Shown in pieces: positions 7,566-13,526 of a DNA stretch of 13,526 nt (within the stretch, counting starts at the first letter, position 1; every line of letters starts with the position of its first letter). Source of the stretch: Holdemanella hominis (GTDB lineage Bacteria; Bacillota_I; Bacilli_A; Erysipelotrichales; Erysipelotrichaceae); NCBI RefSeq assembly GCF_014306155.1, contig NZ_JACRWH010000061.1, positions 1-13,526 of the forward strand, written 5' to 3'. A model generated the notes under the pieces. The model was not told the DNA's origin and did not search any database. It was given only the letters and a program-made list of their open reading frames with translations. A program made the translations under genes and the position numbers.

Positions 7566-8756
7566 TTTACGCACTAGTTTTGCCATATAGAAGCCATCTT
7601 GTCTTGTATCACTAAAAATGGTTTTTTCATCCACAAGACAAAACTCTTCGTGCGCACTCAAAAATTTCTCAATTTGTTTTTCATTCTCTTTTTTATTCAT
7701 CGTACAAGTGGAATAGACTAAGACTCCCCCCACCTTTACATATTGACATACATTATTCAGAATAGAATACTGCAACGGAATCAACGAATCCATATCTTCA
7801 GGAACCATGTGTAATTTAATATCTGGTTTTCTAGATAATACGCCATAGCCTGAACATGGAACATCACATAAGATACGATCATATAACACAGAACTTTTAA
7901 ATGTTGTCGCATCTTGTACACCTGCATGTACAATATCAATGCCTAAGCGTTTGGCATCACTATCAATCAATTCTTTACGATGTGCATGCAAATCATACGA
8001 ATCAATATGACCTTGATTATGCATCCTTTCGGCCATGGCCATAGTCTTTGTTCCTGGAGCTGCACAACAGTCTAGAATTCTTTCATTTTCCTTAGGATCA
8101 ACAAATTTTGCAATCGCAAAACTCCCCTCATCTTGGGCACTCATATAACCTTTTTGATAGTAGTCATGATGAAAATAATCATTACCTGTATAAATATATA
8201 ATGGATCTTGAACACAAACAAACGTATCCAAATCAAAATCAGCTTCACTAGTCATTAATGTATTTCGACGAACATACATGGGTAATATATTTACACTTGC
8301 ACTTGCCATCATCAAAGCTTTTTCTTGTCCATATTGAGAAGCCCACATCTTATAAAGCCAATCGGGCAATGAATACTTTAAGGCTACATTGTCCGTTTCA
8401 ATCGGTTTGACCTTATGCAATACGGCATTTGTCAAACCCGCATATTTCACATTGATCTTTTTGGCAATATTGACCGCATCATTGACAATCGCATAGCTTG
8501 GGACTTTATCCAAAAACAACAACTGATATGTACTCATTGTCAATAACACATCCATTTTAGGGTGCAATTTATTCTTCACATACTTTGACCAGCATTCTTT
8601 ACAATAACGATAATTTTGAATGGTTCCATAAAAAATGCGTGTAGCCAATGCACGATCTTTTTCATCCACTTCCTGTAAATGATTTCTTAAATATAAATTG
8701 GAATAGACTTTTTTATTCACAACTTCATCTAAGGCTTTCCATATCCATTTTCTCAT
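7563..8756 (-). CDS. rsmB: 16S rRNA m5C967 methyltransferase RsmB
   Basis: RsmB (Sun/Fmu) makes 5-methylcytosine at position 967 of 16S rRNA (Escherichia coli numbering) using SAM. The N-terminal NusB-like RNA-binding domain covers about 1-115 (DRALATRIFYGTIQN, VPSYAIVNDAVNIAK). The methyltransferase domain has motif I ILDCCAAPGTKT (227-238), motif IV CDVPCSGYGV (297-306) with Cys301, and motif VI VYSTCTMNKKENE (347-359) with nucleophile Cys351. At 397 aa it is shorter than the roughly 430-450 aa usual for the family; the loss seems to be in linkers, not motifs. Its ATG is one base after the priA stop, and the GGAGGAA serving it lies inside the last priA codons. In many Bacillota def and fmt stand between priA and rsmB; here they do not. 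Confidence 0.95.
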   Translation of the reverse strand: MRKWIWKALDEVVNKKVYSNLYLRNHLQEVDEKDRALATRIFYGTIQNYRYCKECWSKYVKNKLHPKMDVLLTMSTYQLLFLDKVPSYAIVNDAVNIAKKINVKYAGLTNAVLHKVKPIETDNVALKYSLPDWLYKMWASQYGQEKALMMASASVNILPMYVRRNTLMTSEADFDLDTFVCVQDPLYIYTGNDYFHHDYYQKGYMSAQDEGSFAIAKFVDPKENERILDCCAAPGTKTMAMAERMHNQGHIDSYDLHAHRKELIDSDAKRLGIDIVHAGVQDATTFKSSVLYDRILCDVPCSGYGVLSRKPDIKLHMVPEDMDSLIPLQYSILNNVCQYVKVGGVLVYSTCTMNKKENEKQIEKFLSAHEEFCLVDEKTIFSDTRQDGFYMAKLVRK

Positions 8757-8757
8757 T

Positions 8758-10851
8758 CTATTCCTCCATCATAATTGGATGCATATTCACATCCACAACA
8801 TATTTTGTTTCATCCAAATAATTTCGCACAATTTTGTGTAATAATTGATCGTCCTTTGATTTTAGAATCAAGCGCACACGATGCTTCTTTTGTTGCATAC
8901 GAATTTCAATCGGACCCAATACGCGCAAAGAAGTAAAATACGATTTCGCAACACGCGCCATTTTATAGGCTTCCTGCAAATCAAAATGTGTAAATACTAA
9001 GGTACATAAATACACATAGGGTGGATACATCCCTAAATGGCGATAGCGCATTTCTTGATTAAAAAACATCTTATAATCATGCATTTGAACACATCGCATC
9101 ACAAAATGATCCGAATCAAATGTTTGAATCATAACTTGTCCTTTTAGCTTTCCACGACCACTTCTTCCACTCGCCTGTTCTAACATTTCATACGCTGTCT
9201 CACTAGCCCTGTAGTCATTTCGACAAAGCGCGGCATCCGCATTTAAAATTCCAACTAAAGTCACTCTTTCAAAATCCAAGCCTTTAGCCACCATTTGCGT
9301 ACCGATTAATAGATCTCCAGACTCTTCAAATTCTCTTAACAACTTTTCATGAGCATTCTTTTTTCGTGTACTATCTGCATCCATACGAACGACATGATGA
9401 TTCTTAAAGATTTCTAGAATCTGTTCTTCCAAACGCTCAGTTCCCATACCGGCTTTAAAATAGTTCTTAGAATGACAGCTTGGACATTCTTCCATAAATG
9501 GAAATTGTCTTCCACAACAATGACATACCAAGGCATTTTGATTTTTGTGGTAGGTTAAAGCCACACCACAATCTGGACATATGCGTACATGACCACAATC
9601 ACTACAGCGAACAATGGGTAAATAGCCTCTTCGATTTAAAAGCAAGATCACTTGTTCATTTTTAGAAAGACGCTCATGAATAGCTTGAAGCAATGTTTCA
9701 GATAAGCCGTTTGTGATTCTTTCCTTTTTCATATCTATCAAACAAATTTCCGGCATTTCATGAATGCGATTTTTAAGTTCAATCAATTCATAGACGTTCT
9801 TATAAGCTCTTGCGTACGATTCTAAAGAAGGTGTCGCACTTGCCAATACGACTTTACACTTATGATAGGCCGCACGAAATAAGACAATATCGCGCGTATG
9901 ATAGCGTGGTGTATTATCTTGTTTGTAGCTAGAATCGTGTTCTTCATCCATTAAAATCAAGCCTAAAGAAGAAAACGGCATAAAACAAGCACTCCGCGTA
10001 CCTACAACGATATCGACTTTATGATCTTTTACTAAATTATATTGTTCTAGCTTTTCTTGCGCATTCAATCCTGAATGATAAATCGCAATCTTTTGTTTAA
10101 AGCGCGCCTGTACTCTTTGTATCATCATCGGTGTTAAACCTATTTCAGGAACAAGAAATAGAACTTGTTTTCCAGTCGATAATACATTTTCTGCCAATCG
10201 CAAAAAGACTTCGGTTTTACCAGAACCAGTCACGCCATGAAGTAAAGAGACCGTTTTATTGGTGTTTTGAATGGTTTCAATCGCCGACACTTGCTCAGAA
10301 GTTAAAGAATGTGTAACATCCGCAATTTCACTTACACATGTATTAGAATCCTTAATTCTTTTTTCAAGAATAATATAACCTTTATCTAATAAAACCTTTG
10401 TGATGGATGGACTTACTTTTCTAAGTTCACTCATCTTGCATGGATAGGTAAAACTATGAAGCACTTCTTTTTGTCTTGATGTTAATGGTAAATCAGAATC
10501 ATTTAATATCGCATAATCTTCATAGATAATTTTTGAATGCTTACTAGAAGGACGAAGAGCTGGTGGCAGCATTGTTTTATAACAAGTCACTTTCGAACTG
10601 GCATAAAAATCAGCCATATAATTTGCCAATACCTTTAATTCGTTATTTAATAATGGCTTTTCATCTATGACTTCAATGACAGGCTTAATATTTTTAAAAT
10701 CGCTTTCTACATCTACTTCTTCGACAAATCCTACAAGTGTACGATTGTTGAATTCAACACGGACTCGACAACCAACTTCAACATGACAATCACAAGAATA
10801 TGTAAAGGTATTGCGTAGGCGATTGTATTCTACATATACATTAATCAGCAT
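8758..10851 (-). CDS. priA: Primosomal replication restart helicase PriA
   Basis: PriA is a 3'-to-5' DNA helicase that reloads the replisome at stalled forks. It has an N-terminal DNA-binding domain (about 1-100), Walker A GVTGSGKTE (206-214), Walker B DEEH (302-305), motif III ASATPS (337-342), and a zinc domain with paired cysteines Cys416/419, 425/428, 443/446 and 456/459. The C-terminal helicase motifs follow: GTQMVAKGLDF (517-527) and QASGRSGRG (559-567). The length is 697 aa, short for Bacillota (often about 800) but close to the proteobacterial enzyme; all motifs are intact. The ATG at 10851 is the only possible start, because an in-frame TGA lies five codons upstream with no start codon between. 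No ribosome binding site precedes it. It is the first gene of the visible operon. Confidence 0.97.
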   Translation of the reverse strand: MLINVYVEYNRLRNTFTYSCDCHVEVGCRVRVEFNNRTLVGFVEEVDVESDFKNIKPVIEVIDEKPLLNNELKVLANYMADFYASSKVTCYKTMLPPALRPSSKHSKIIYEDYAILNDSDLPLTSRQKEVLHSFTYPCKMSELRKVSPSITKVLLDKGYIILEKRIKDSNTCVSEIADVTHSLTSEQVSAIETIQNTNKTVSLLHGVTGSGKTEVFLRLAENVLSTGKQVLFLVPEIGLTPMMIQRVQARFKQKIAIYHSGLNAQEKLEQYNLVKDHKVDIVVGTRSACFMPFSSLGLILMDEEHDSSYKQDNTPRYHTRDIVLFRAAYHKCKVVLASATPSLESYARAYKNVYELIELKNRIHEMPEICLIDMKKERITNGLSETLLQAIHERLSKNEQVILLLNRRGYLPIVRCSDCGHVRICPDCGVALTYHKNQNALVCHCCGRQFPFMEECPSCHSKNYFKAGMGTERLEEQILEIFKNHHVVRMDADSTRKKNAHEKLLREFEESGDLLIGTQMVAKGLDFERVTLVGILNADAALCRNDYRASETAYEMLEQASGRSGRGKLKGQVMIQTFDSDHFVMRCVQMHDYKMFFNQEMRYRHLGMYPPYVYLCTLVFTHFDLQEAYKMARVAKSYFTSLRVLGPIEIRMQQKKHRVRLILKSKDDQLLHKIVRNYLDETKYVVDVNMHPIMMEE

Positions 10852-10857
10852 GCATCT

Positions 10858-10866
10858 ATTATAACA
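10858..10866 (-). promoter_or_regulatory. Candidate priA operon promoter (extended -10)
   Basis: TGTTATAAT on the minus strand (10866-10858) is a consensus -10 with TGn extension. Seven bases after its last T comes the A of the priA ATG, exactly where transcription would begin. No convincing -35 is seen at the 17-base spacing. With no Shine-Dalgarno upstream of the ATG, the geometry suggests a leaderless mRNA. Confidence 0.55.
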
Positions 10867-10919
10867 TCATTCTGGATTTGACATTTATATTTATTTTAGA
10901 ATATTTCACCAAAACCACT

Positions 10920-10942
10920 AAAAGCACCAAAATGGTGCTTTT
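10920..10942. terminator. Strong short hairpin, probable bidirectional terminator
   Basis: AAAAGCACCA (10920-10929) and TGGTGCTTTT (10933-10942) form a perfect 10-bp stem with a 3-base loop. Because the stem starts with four A and ends with four T, it can act as an intrinsic terminator on either strand. It separates the priA promoter from the decayed region to its right, so it may end minus-strand transcripts arriving from whatever gene once stood upstream of priA. Confidence 0.65.
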
Positions 10943-10960
10943 ATGCTTTTATCCAATAAT

Positions 10961-11242
10961 TTCTCTGCCCGTGTCGTAATAATCAAGTTATAATTATGAT
11001 GTAGAAGATAAGATACAAGCCATCGAATATTGTTTAGAAAACTCTATGTCCAATGATTCTACATTCTATTTAAATTTTACCTCCACGAGTGGTAAAGGTA
11101 AGATTGGTCATTCAAAAAAACTACGCAAAGAATAATAACGCACACTTAAAGGACTATGATTTGCAAAAAAAAGAATTATGGTATCCTCATTGTTGATTTT
11201 GCAGATCAAGAATTAGCACACAAAATTTATTCGACAAATTAA
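10961..11242 (+). pseudogene. Remnant of a phosphatidylinositol-specific phospholipase C-like gene (3' end)
   Basis: Three plus-strand segments join into one protein tail if frameshifts are allowed. The first reads FSARVVII (from 10961), then YNYDVEDKIQAIEYCLENS and FYLNFTSTSGKGKIGHSKKL (10989 to about 11130). The second reads NAHLKDYDLQKKK. The third reads NYGILIVDFADQELAHKIYSTN and ends at TAA 11240-11242. The blocks YLNFTS, GILIVDFAD and HKIYSTN resemble the last strands of bacterial PI-PLC proteins, secreted enzymes that cleave PI or GPI anchors. The catalytic N-terminal histidine region is absent. At least three frame changes and the loss of the 5' half make this a pseudogene. The assignment rests on remembered family patterns, not a search. 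Confidence 0.6.
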
Positions 11243-11243
11243 A

Positions 11244-11297
11244 AGATTCGCTTTGAAATGATACAATGTCATTGTCAATCGAATCTATTCTTTTTTT
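11244..11297 (+). terminator. Nested inverted repeat with T tract after the phospholipase remnant
   Basis: AGATTCG (11244-11250) pairs with CGAATCT (11280-11286). Inside lies a second short hairpin, ACAATG (11263-11268) and CATTGT (11270-11275) with a 1-base gap. On the plus strand ATTC and seven T follow, resembling an intrinsic terminator, though the outer loop is long. The T tract is also the last codons of the IS66 tnpC on the other strand, so the structure straddles the junction and could belong to either element. Confidence 0.45.
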
Positions 11298-12759
11298 ACA
11301 TATAGATTCTTTGGCAGCTGTTTAGAGTACGGCAACACACTATTTTTGATTTCATTTGATAATCCTTTGGTGCTCAATATATCCAACACATATTCCAGAT
11401 ATTTATATGTTGCGGATTCTATCAAACTTAAATATATGGTACTTGCTTTAGCTCCTTTTTTTGTATTTTAAAACAAGAAATTCTTTCTGGCTATTACGAA
11501 TGGTTTGATTCTTTGTTCAGCTAGATTATTGCTTAATTCACAGCGACCATCTTTAAAGAAATTTCTTAGATACTCTTCTTTATGGAATGTATAACTGATT
11601 GCTGATCCCATTTTCCTTTTGGCAGGTATTGGCCTTCTATTTCATGAAGGTACACAAAAAACTCATTGAATATAGGTAACGACTCTTCCTGACGTCTCTT
11701 ATAGCGTTCGGTTGGTGTTGAACCTTCTTTTTTCAATGTTTCTTCAATTTTGAACAGTTTGTTTATATAATGGATCGCTATCAGAATATTTTTATATCCA
11801 GGATGGCTGTCAAGATATTCGATCCTTTCTTCTCTTGTGGAAAGCTTTCGAATTTCTTTTCTTCCAACGGATGCTTTCTGTGCTTCTACGAACTTTCTTC
11901 GTACATGCGACATGCATCCTACAACCATCAGACAAATACCCTTATGATATGCTTCGTATCCATCACTGTGAGCTATAGCTTGACTGTCTTCTCCAAGAAT
12001 TATCGTCGCATTTTCGTATTTCCGATTTCCTGGACTGAAGAACAGCGCCATCTGAATGGTTTCGAATGTTCCGCTCATTCCCATCCACACATATCCCTTT
12101 TTTCGACCGTCCTTACAGTCTTCAATGATTTGAAGTGGTGTTTCATCCAAATGTACAGTCTCCAGCTTTTTAAAGTCGTCACACATCTGATCGAATACAT
12201 ATTCCAGATAATCATTTGAGCAATCATCCAGTTGCTCATATTTTGACGATTGATGCATATATTTTGCCTGTTTAGATCCTGTTCTTGTCTATATAGTGGT
12301 GTTCCCAAAACATATTTATTATATGCCTACGCTGCCTTCAATAAGACAAAATGGTTTGTATTTTAACTCATACGAAATCGTTGGCTTTAACTCTTTCATC
12401 AAAGAACCACATTCTGGACATGATCTGTCTTTTATTGAATGATGAATTGTTTCTTTTATTTCCAAATCTGAATAATCATTCTCTTTTGATTTTGGCTTTC
12501 TCTTCTTGCCTTTTTTTGTGCTTTTGACCTCAGGCTCCAATAAATCATCCGGATTCACATTATCAAGTATCTTTTCGATTTCATTGAATAAGGGAAGCAT
12601 TTTCAGAAGTTGAGCCAAACTTACTTCTTTTCATGGATACTAGCTGATCCAGATATGTCATTTTAGAAATCGTTTCTCCAGTCGCATATTCCTTCAGCTC
12701 TTCACGGTCCATTTTTCAAACTTTTCTTCTAATTTATTAATATCTTCAACATTTACCAT
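11285..12759 (-). pseudogene. tnpC: IS66 TnpC transposase, multiply broken
   Basis: Pieces of the DDE transposase of IS66 elements can be followed through several frames. MVNVEDINKLEEKFEK opens at 12759; a shift near 12715 leads to MDREELKEYATGETISKM and KFGSTSENASLIQ. A shift near 12600 leads to FNEIEKILDNVNPDD and the zinc segment CPECGSLMKELKPTISYELKYKP. After this about 40-60 expected residues are missing, with stops near 12319. Then come GTPLYRQEQDLNRQN (to about 12220) and, after another shift, the catalytic region: VHLDETPLQI, AHSDGYEAYH and SHVRRKF. An in-frame stop follows at 11566. Beyond it lie LSNNLAEQRIKPFVIARKNFLF, with the expected third acidic residue, another internal TAA, and a tail ending at 11285. 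Not functional. Confidence 0.85.
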
Positions 12760-12782
12760 ACATATGTATTATACCACAAATG

Positions 12783-12817
12783 CGCATAAAAAGACTGTAA
12801 ATAAAGCGTTTTATGCG
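12783..12817. repeat. Perfect 9-bp inverted repeat at the end of IS66 tnpB
   Basis: CGCATAAAA (12783-12791) and TTTTATGCG (12809-12817) are perfect inverted repeats with a 17-base loop. They span the tnpB stop codon and the start of the tnpB-tnpC gap. About ten bases further along the minus strand is TGGTATAAT (12777-12769), an extended -10 ending 10 bases before the tnpC ATG. The pair may have controlled tnpC expression. Confidence 0.5.
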
Positions 12818-13146
12818 TATTTATATAACTTGTTTTCAAAAGTTTTTTTCTGTTCCATCCTTAAACCTTCAAGATGCCATCTCAATTGCTGCTTCGTTAT
12901 TGTAGCTATGCCATTATCACGAATCGGAAACTGAAAATGCTCTTTTTCAAGCCTTTTATACAGAAGCCAGAATCCATTTCCATCCCAGTACATACACTTT
13001 ATTTTATTTCTATGTTTGTTGCAGAATATTAACAACGCATCCTGAACGATAGATGCATATCCATCAATTTCTTTTCTCAGATCTGTAACATTCTTTACAA
13101 TATAGATCTCTGGAATATCATCAAAACTAATCATAACGACAAACAT
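12811..13146 (-). CDS. tnpB: IS66 TnpB accessory protein (Orf2), apparently internally shortened
   Basis: This is the small accessory protein of IS66 elements (not the RNA-guided TnpB of IS605), needed for transposition but of unclear biochemical role. Recognisable parts are ISFDDIPEIYIVKNVTDLRK, DGYASIVQD, the IFCNKHRNKIKCMYWDGNGFWLLYKRLE region (split here as IFCNKHRNKIK and WDGNGFWLLYKRLE) and TKQQLRWHLEGL. Between IVQD and ALLIFCNKH the family usually has about 10-13 more residues, so a small in-frame deletion is likely. The ATG at 13134 is the better start, because it overlaps the tnpA stop as ATGA and gives 107 aa. The frame is open, but its element is dead. Confidence 0.85.
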   Translation of the reverse strand: MFVVMISFDDIPEIYIVKNVTDLRKEIDGYASIVQDALLIFCNKHRNKIKCMYWDGNGFWLLYKRLEKEHFQFPIRDNGIATITKQQLRWHLEGLRMEQKKTFENKLYKYA

Positions 13147-13407
13147 ATTTTTATGATTCTTTGTATATCCTTGTCTGGAACAGATACATTAAATTCAAAA
13201 CGCATACTATTTAATTTAAAACGGATGCATCCAGTGTTTGAAGATCCAATATCATCATTCCCTTCAACAGCTACAAGAGAAGGTTCTTCAGTAGCCCATT
13301 TATATCTGCTCTTTGCATTGTAGAATGCTTTGTCAGATATACCATGAAGCTTACAATACTGAGAAACGCTCAATTCGATAGATTCTTGATCTGCGAAGAT
13401 ATGCATC
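13131..13407 (-). pseudogene. tnpA: IS66 TnpA (Orf1), 5'-truncated by an IS3 element
   Basis: The helix-turn-helix part of IS66 Orf1 is visible: ELSVSQYCKLHGISDKAFYNAKSRYKW. A poorly conserved tail follows, ending at TGA 13133-13131. The family normally has 10 to 20 more residues before this, whereas here the frame meets a TAG a few codons upstream of the apparent ATG at 13406. The ATG is probably an internal codon made to look like a start by the insertion of the neighbouring IS3 element at about 13407/13408. No ribosome binding site precedes it. Confidence 0.7.
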
Positions 13408-13526
13408 TGGTACTACGTCAAGAAAAAGGACTCATAAAATAGATAAATTTTAAATTCTAATGTTTTGAATAATAATTATTCTCATATTGATTTGGTGATT
13501 CATAACCGCAATGGCTATGGATTCGT
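13408..13526 (-). mobile_element. IS3-family element, tnpB-side end
   Basis: The window closes within an IS3-family element. Its orfB ends at 13457, and the terminal repeat appears to start at 13408 with TGGTACTACGTCAAG, continuing AAAAAGGAC to 13431. A TG terminus followed by a GTCAA and A-rich block is in the style of IS3-family ends, but the partner repeat is outside the window. The spacing of about 49 bases from orfB stop to tip is normal for these elements. Confidence 0.65.
13457..13525 (-). CDS. IS3-family transposase OrfB, last 22 residues
   Basis: The frame reads RIHSHCGYESPNQYENNYY plus SKH and a TAG stop. RIHSHCGY-SP is the familiar C-terminal tail of IS3-family (IS150-like) integrase-type transposases, following the last catalytic glutamate. 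The rest of the protein, including the DDE core, lies beyond the right edge, so integrity cannot be judged. Confidence 0.85.
   Translation of the reverse strand, partial: RIHSHCGYESPNQYENNYYSKH

Larger units (their letters stand above)
11243..13407 (-). mobile_element. Degenerate IS66-family insertion sequence
   Basis: Three minus-strand frames in the order tnpA (13407-13131), tnpB (13134-12811) and tnpC (12759-11285) are the standard IS66 layout. The element is dead: tnpA has lost its start, tnpB looks internally shortened and tnpC is broken many times. The tnpC-side end must lie between the stop of the phospholipase remnant (11242) and 11285; no clear terminal inverted repeat is seen. The tnpA-side end has been removed or displaced by an IS3-family element that starts at about 13408. 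Confidence 0.85.

Noticed and set aside
10131..10316. Plus-strand 61-codon frame inside priA
   Set aside because: It is a shadow of the helicase gene; the priA frame is continuous and carries all helicase motifs.
10878..10906. Plus-strand TTGACA with ATATTT 17 bases later
   Set aside because: The -35 is consensus but the -10 is poor, and the strong hairpin at 10920-10942 would stop transcription at once. It could be a relic promoter of the lost phospholipase gene, but nothing shows it.
11770..12219. A 149-codon open frame on the plus strand
   Set aside because: It is antisense to the IS66 tnpC pieces, which carry clear transposase motifs. It has no recognisable domain or good ribosome binding site.
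1..13526. CRISPR arrays, tRNA or rRNA genes, riboswitches
   Set aside because: No spaced direct repeats, tRNA cloverleaf or rRNA stretch was seen. No thiamine riboswitch precedes thiN, whose start abuts the rpe stop.

Overview
The window is AT-rich and carries a Bacillota-type housekeeping operon, read right to left on the minus strand. Its gene order, priA - rsmB - rlmN - prpC - prkC - rsgA - rpe - thiN, is the one known from Bacillus subtilis and relatives. The lack of def and fmt between priA and rsmB, the strong low-GC codon bias and the style of the mobile elements suggest a gut-type Bacillota, perhaps Erysipelotrichia. The genus cannot be fixed from sequence alone.

Layout. (1) Bases 1 to about 690: the left part of an IS200/IS605 element, with the start of tnpB, a full-length tnpA and a subterminal hairpin. 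It lies just beyond the 3' end of the operon. (2) Bases 701-10851: nine tightly packed minus-strand genes. Junctions are overlaps or gaps of 0 to 5 bases, except 32 bases between rsmB and rlmN, where there is an internal promoter candidate. The genes cover replication restart (PriA), rRNA methylation (RsmB, RlmN), 30S maturation (RsgA), eukaryote-type phosphosignalling (phosphatase PrpC, PASTA kinase PrkC), pentose phosphate metabolism (Rpe) and thiamine activation (ThiN). Last comes an unrecognised six-helix membrane protein fused to a probable permuted papain-fold domain. (3) Bases 10858-11297: the priA promoter candidate, a strong short hairpin, and a decayed plus-strand gene that looks like the 3' end of a phosphatidylinositol-specific phospholipase C. 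(4) Bases 11243-13407: a wrecked IS66-family element. tnpC is broken by several frameshifts, a nonsense codon and deletions; tnpB has an apparent internal deletion; tnpA lacks its start. (5) Bases 13408-13526: the end of an IS3-family element that seems to have inserted into the IS66 tnpA.

The operon is a conserved growth and translation cluster in which the kinase/phosphatase pair is co-transcribed with ribosome-maturation genes. The flanks are an insertion graveyard. The points most worth following are a TnpA in which both histidines of the HUH motif are replaced in an otherwise intact frame, the membrane/papain-fold fusion closing the operon, and a priA promoter candidate placed so that its mRNA would be leaderless.
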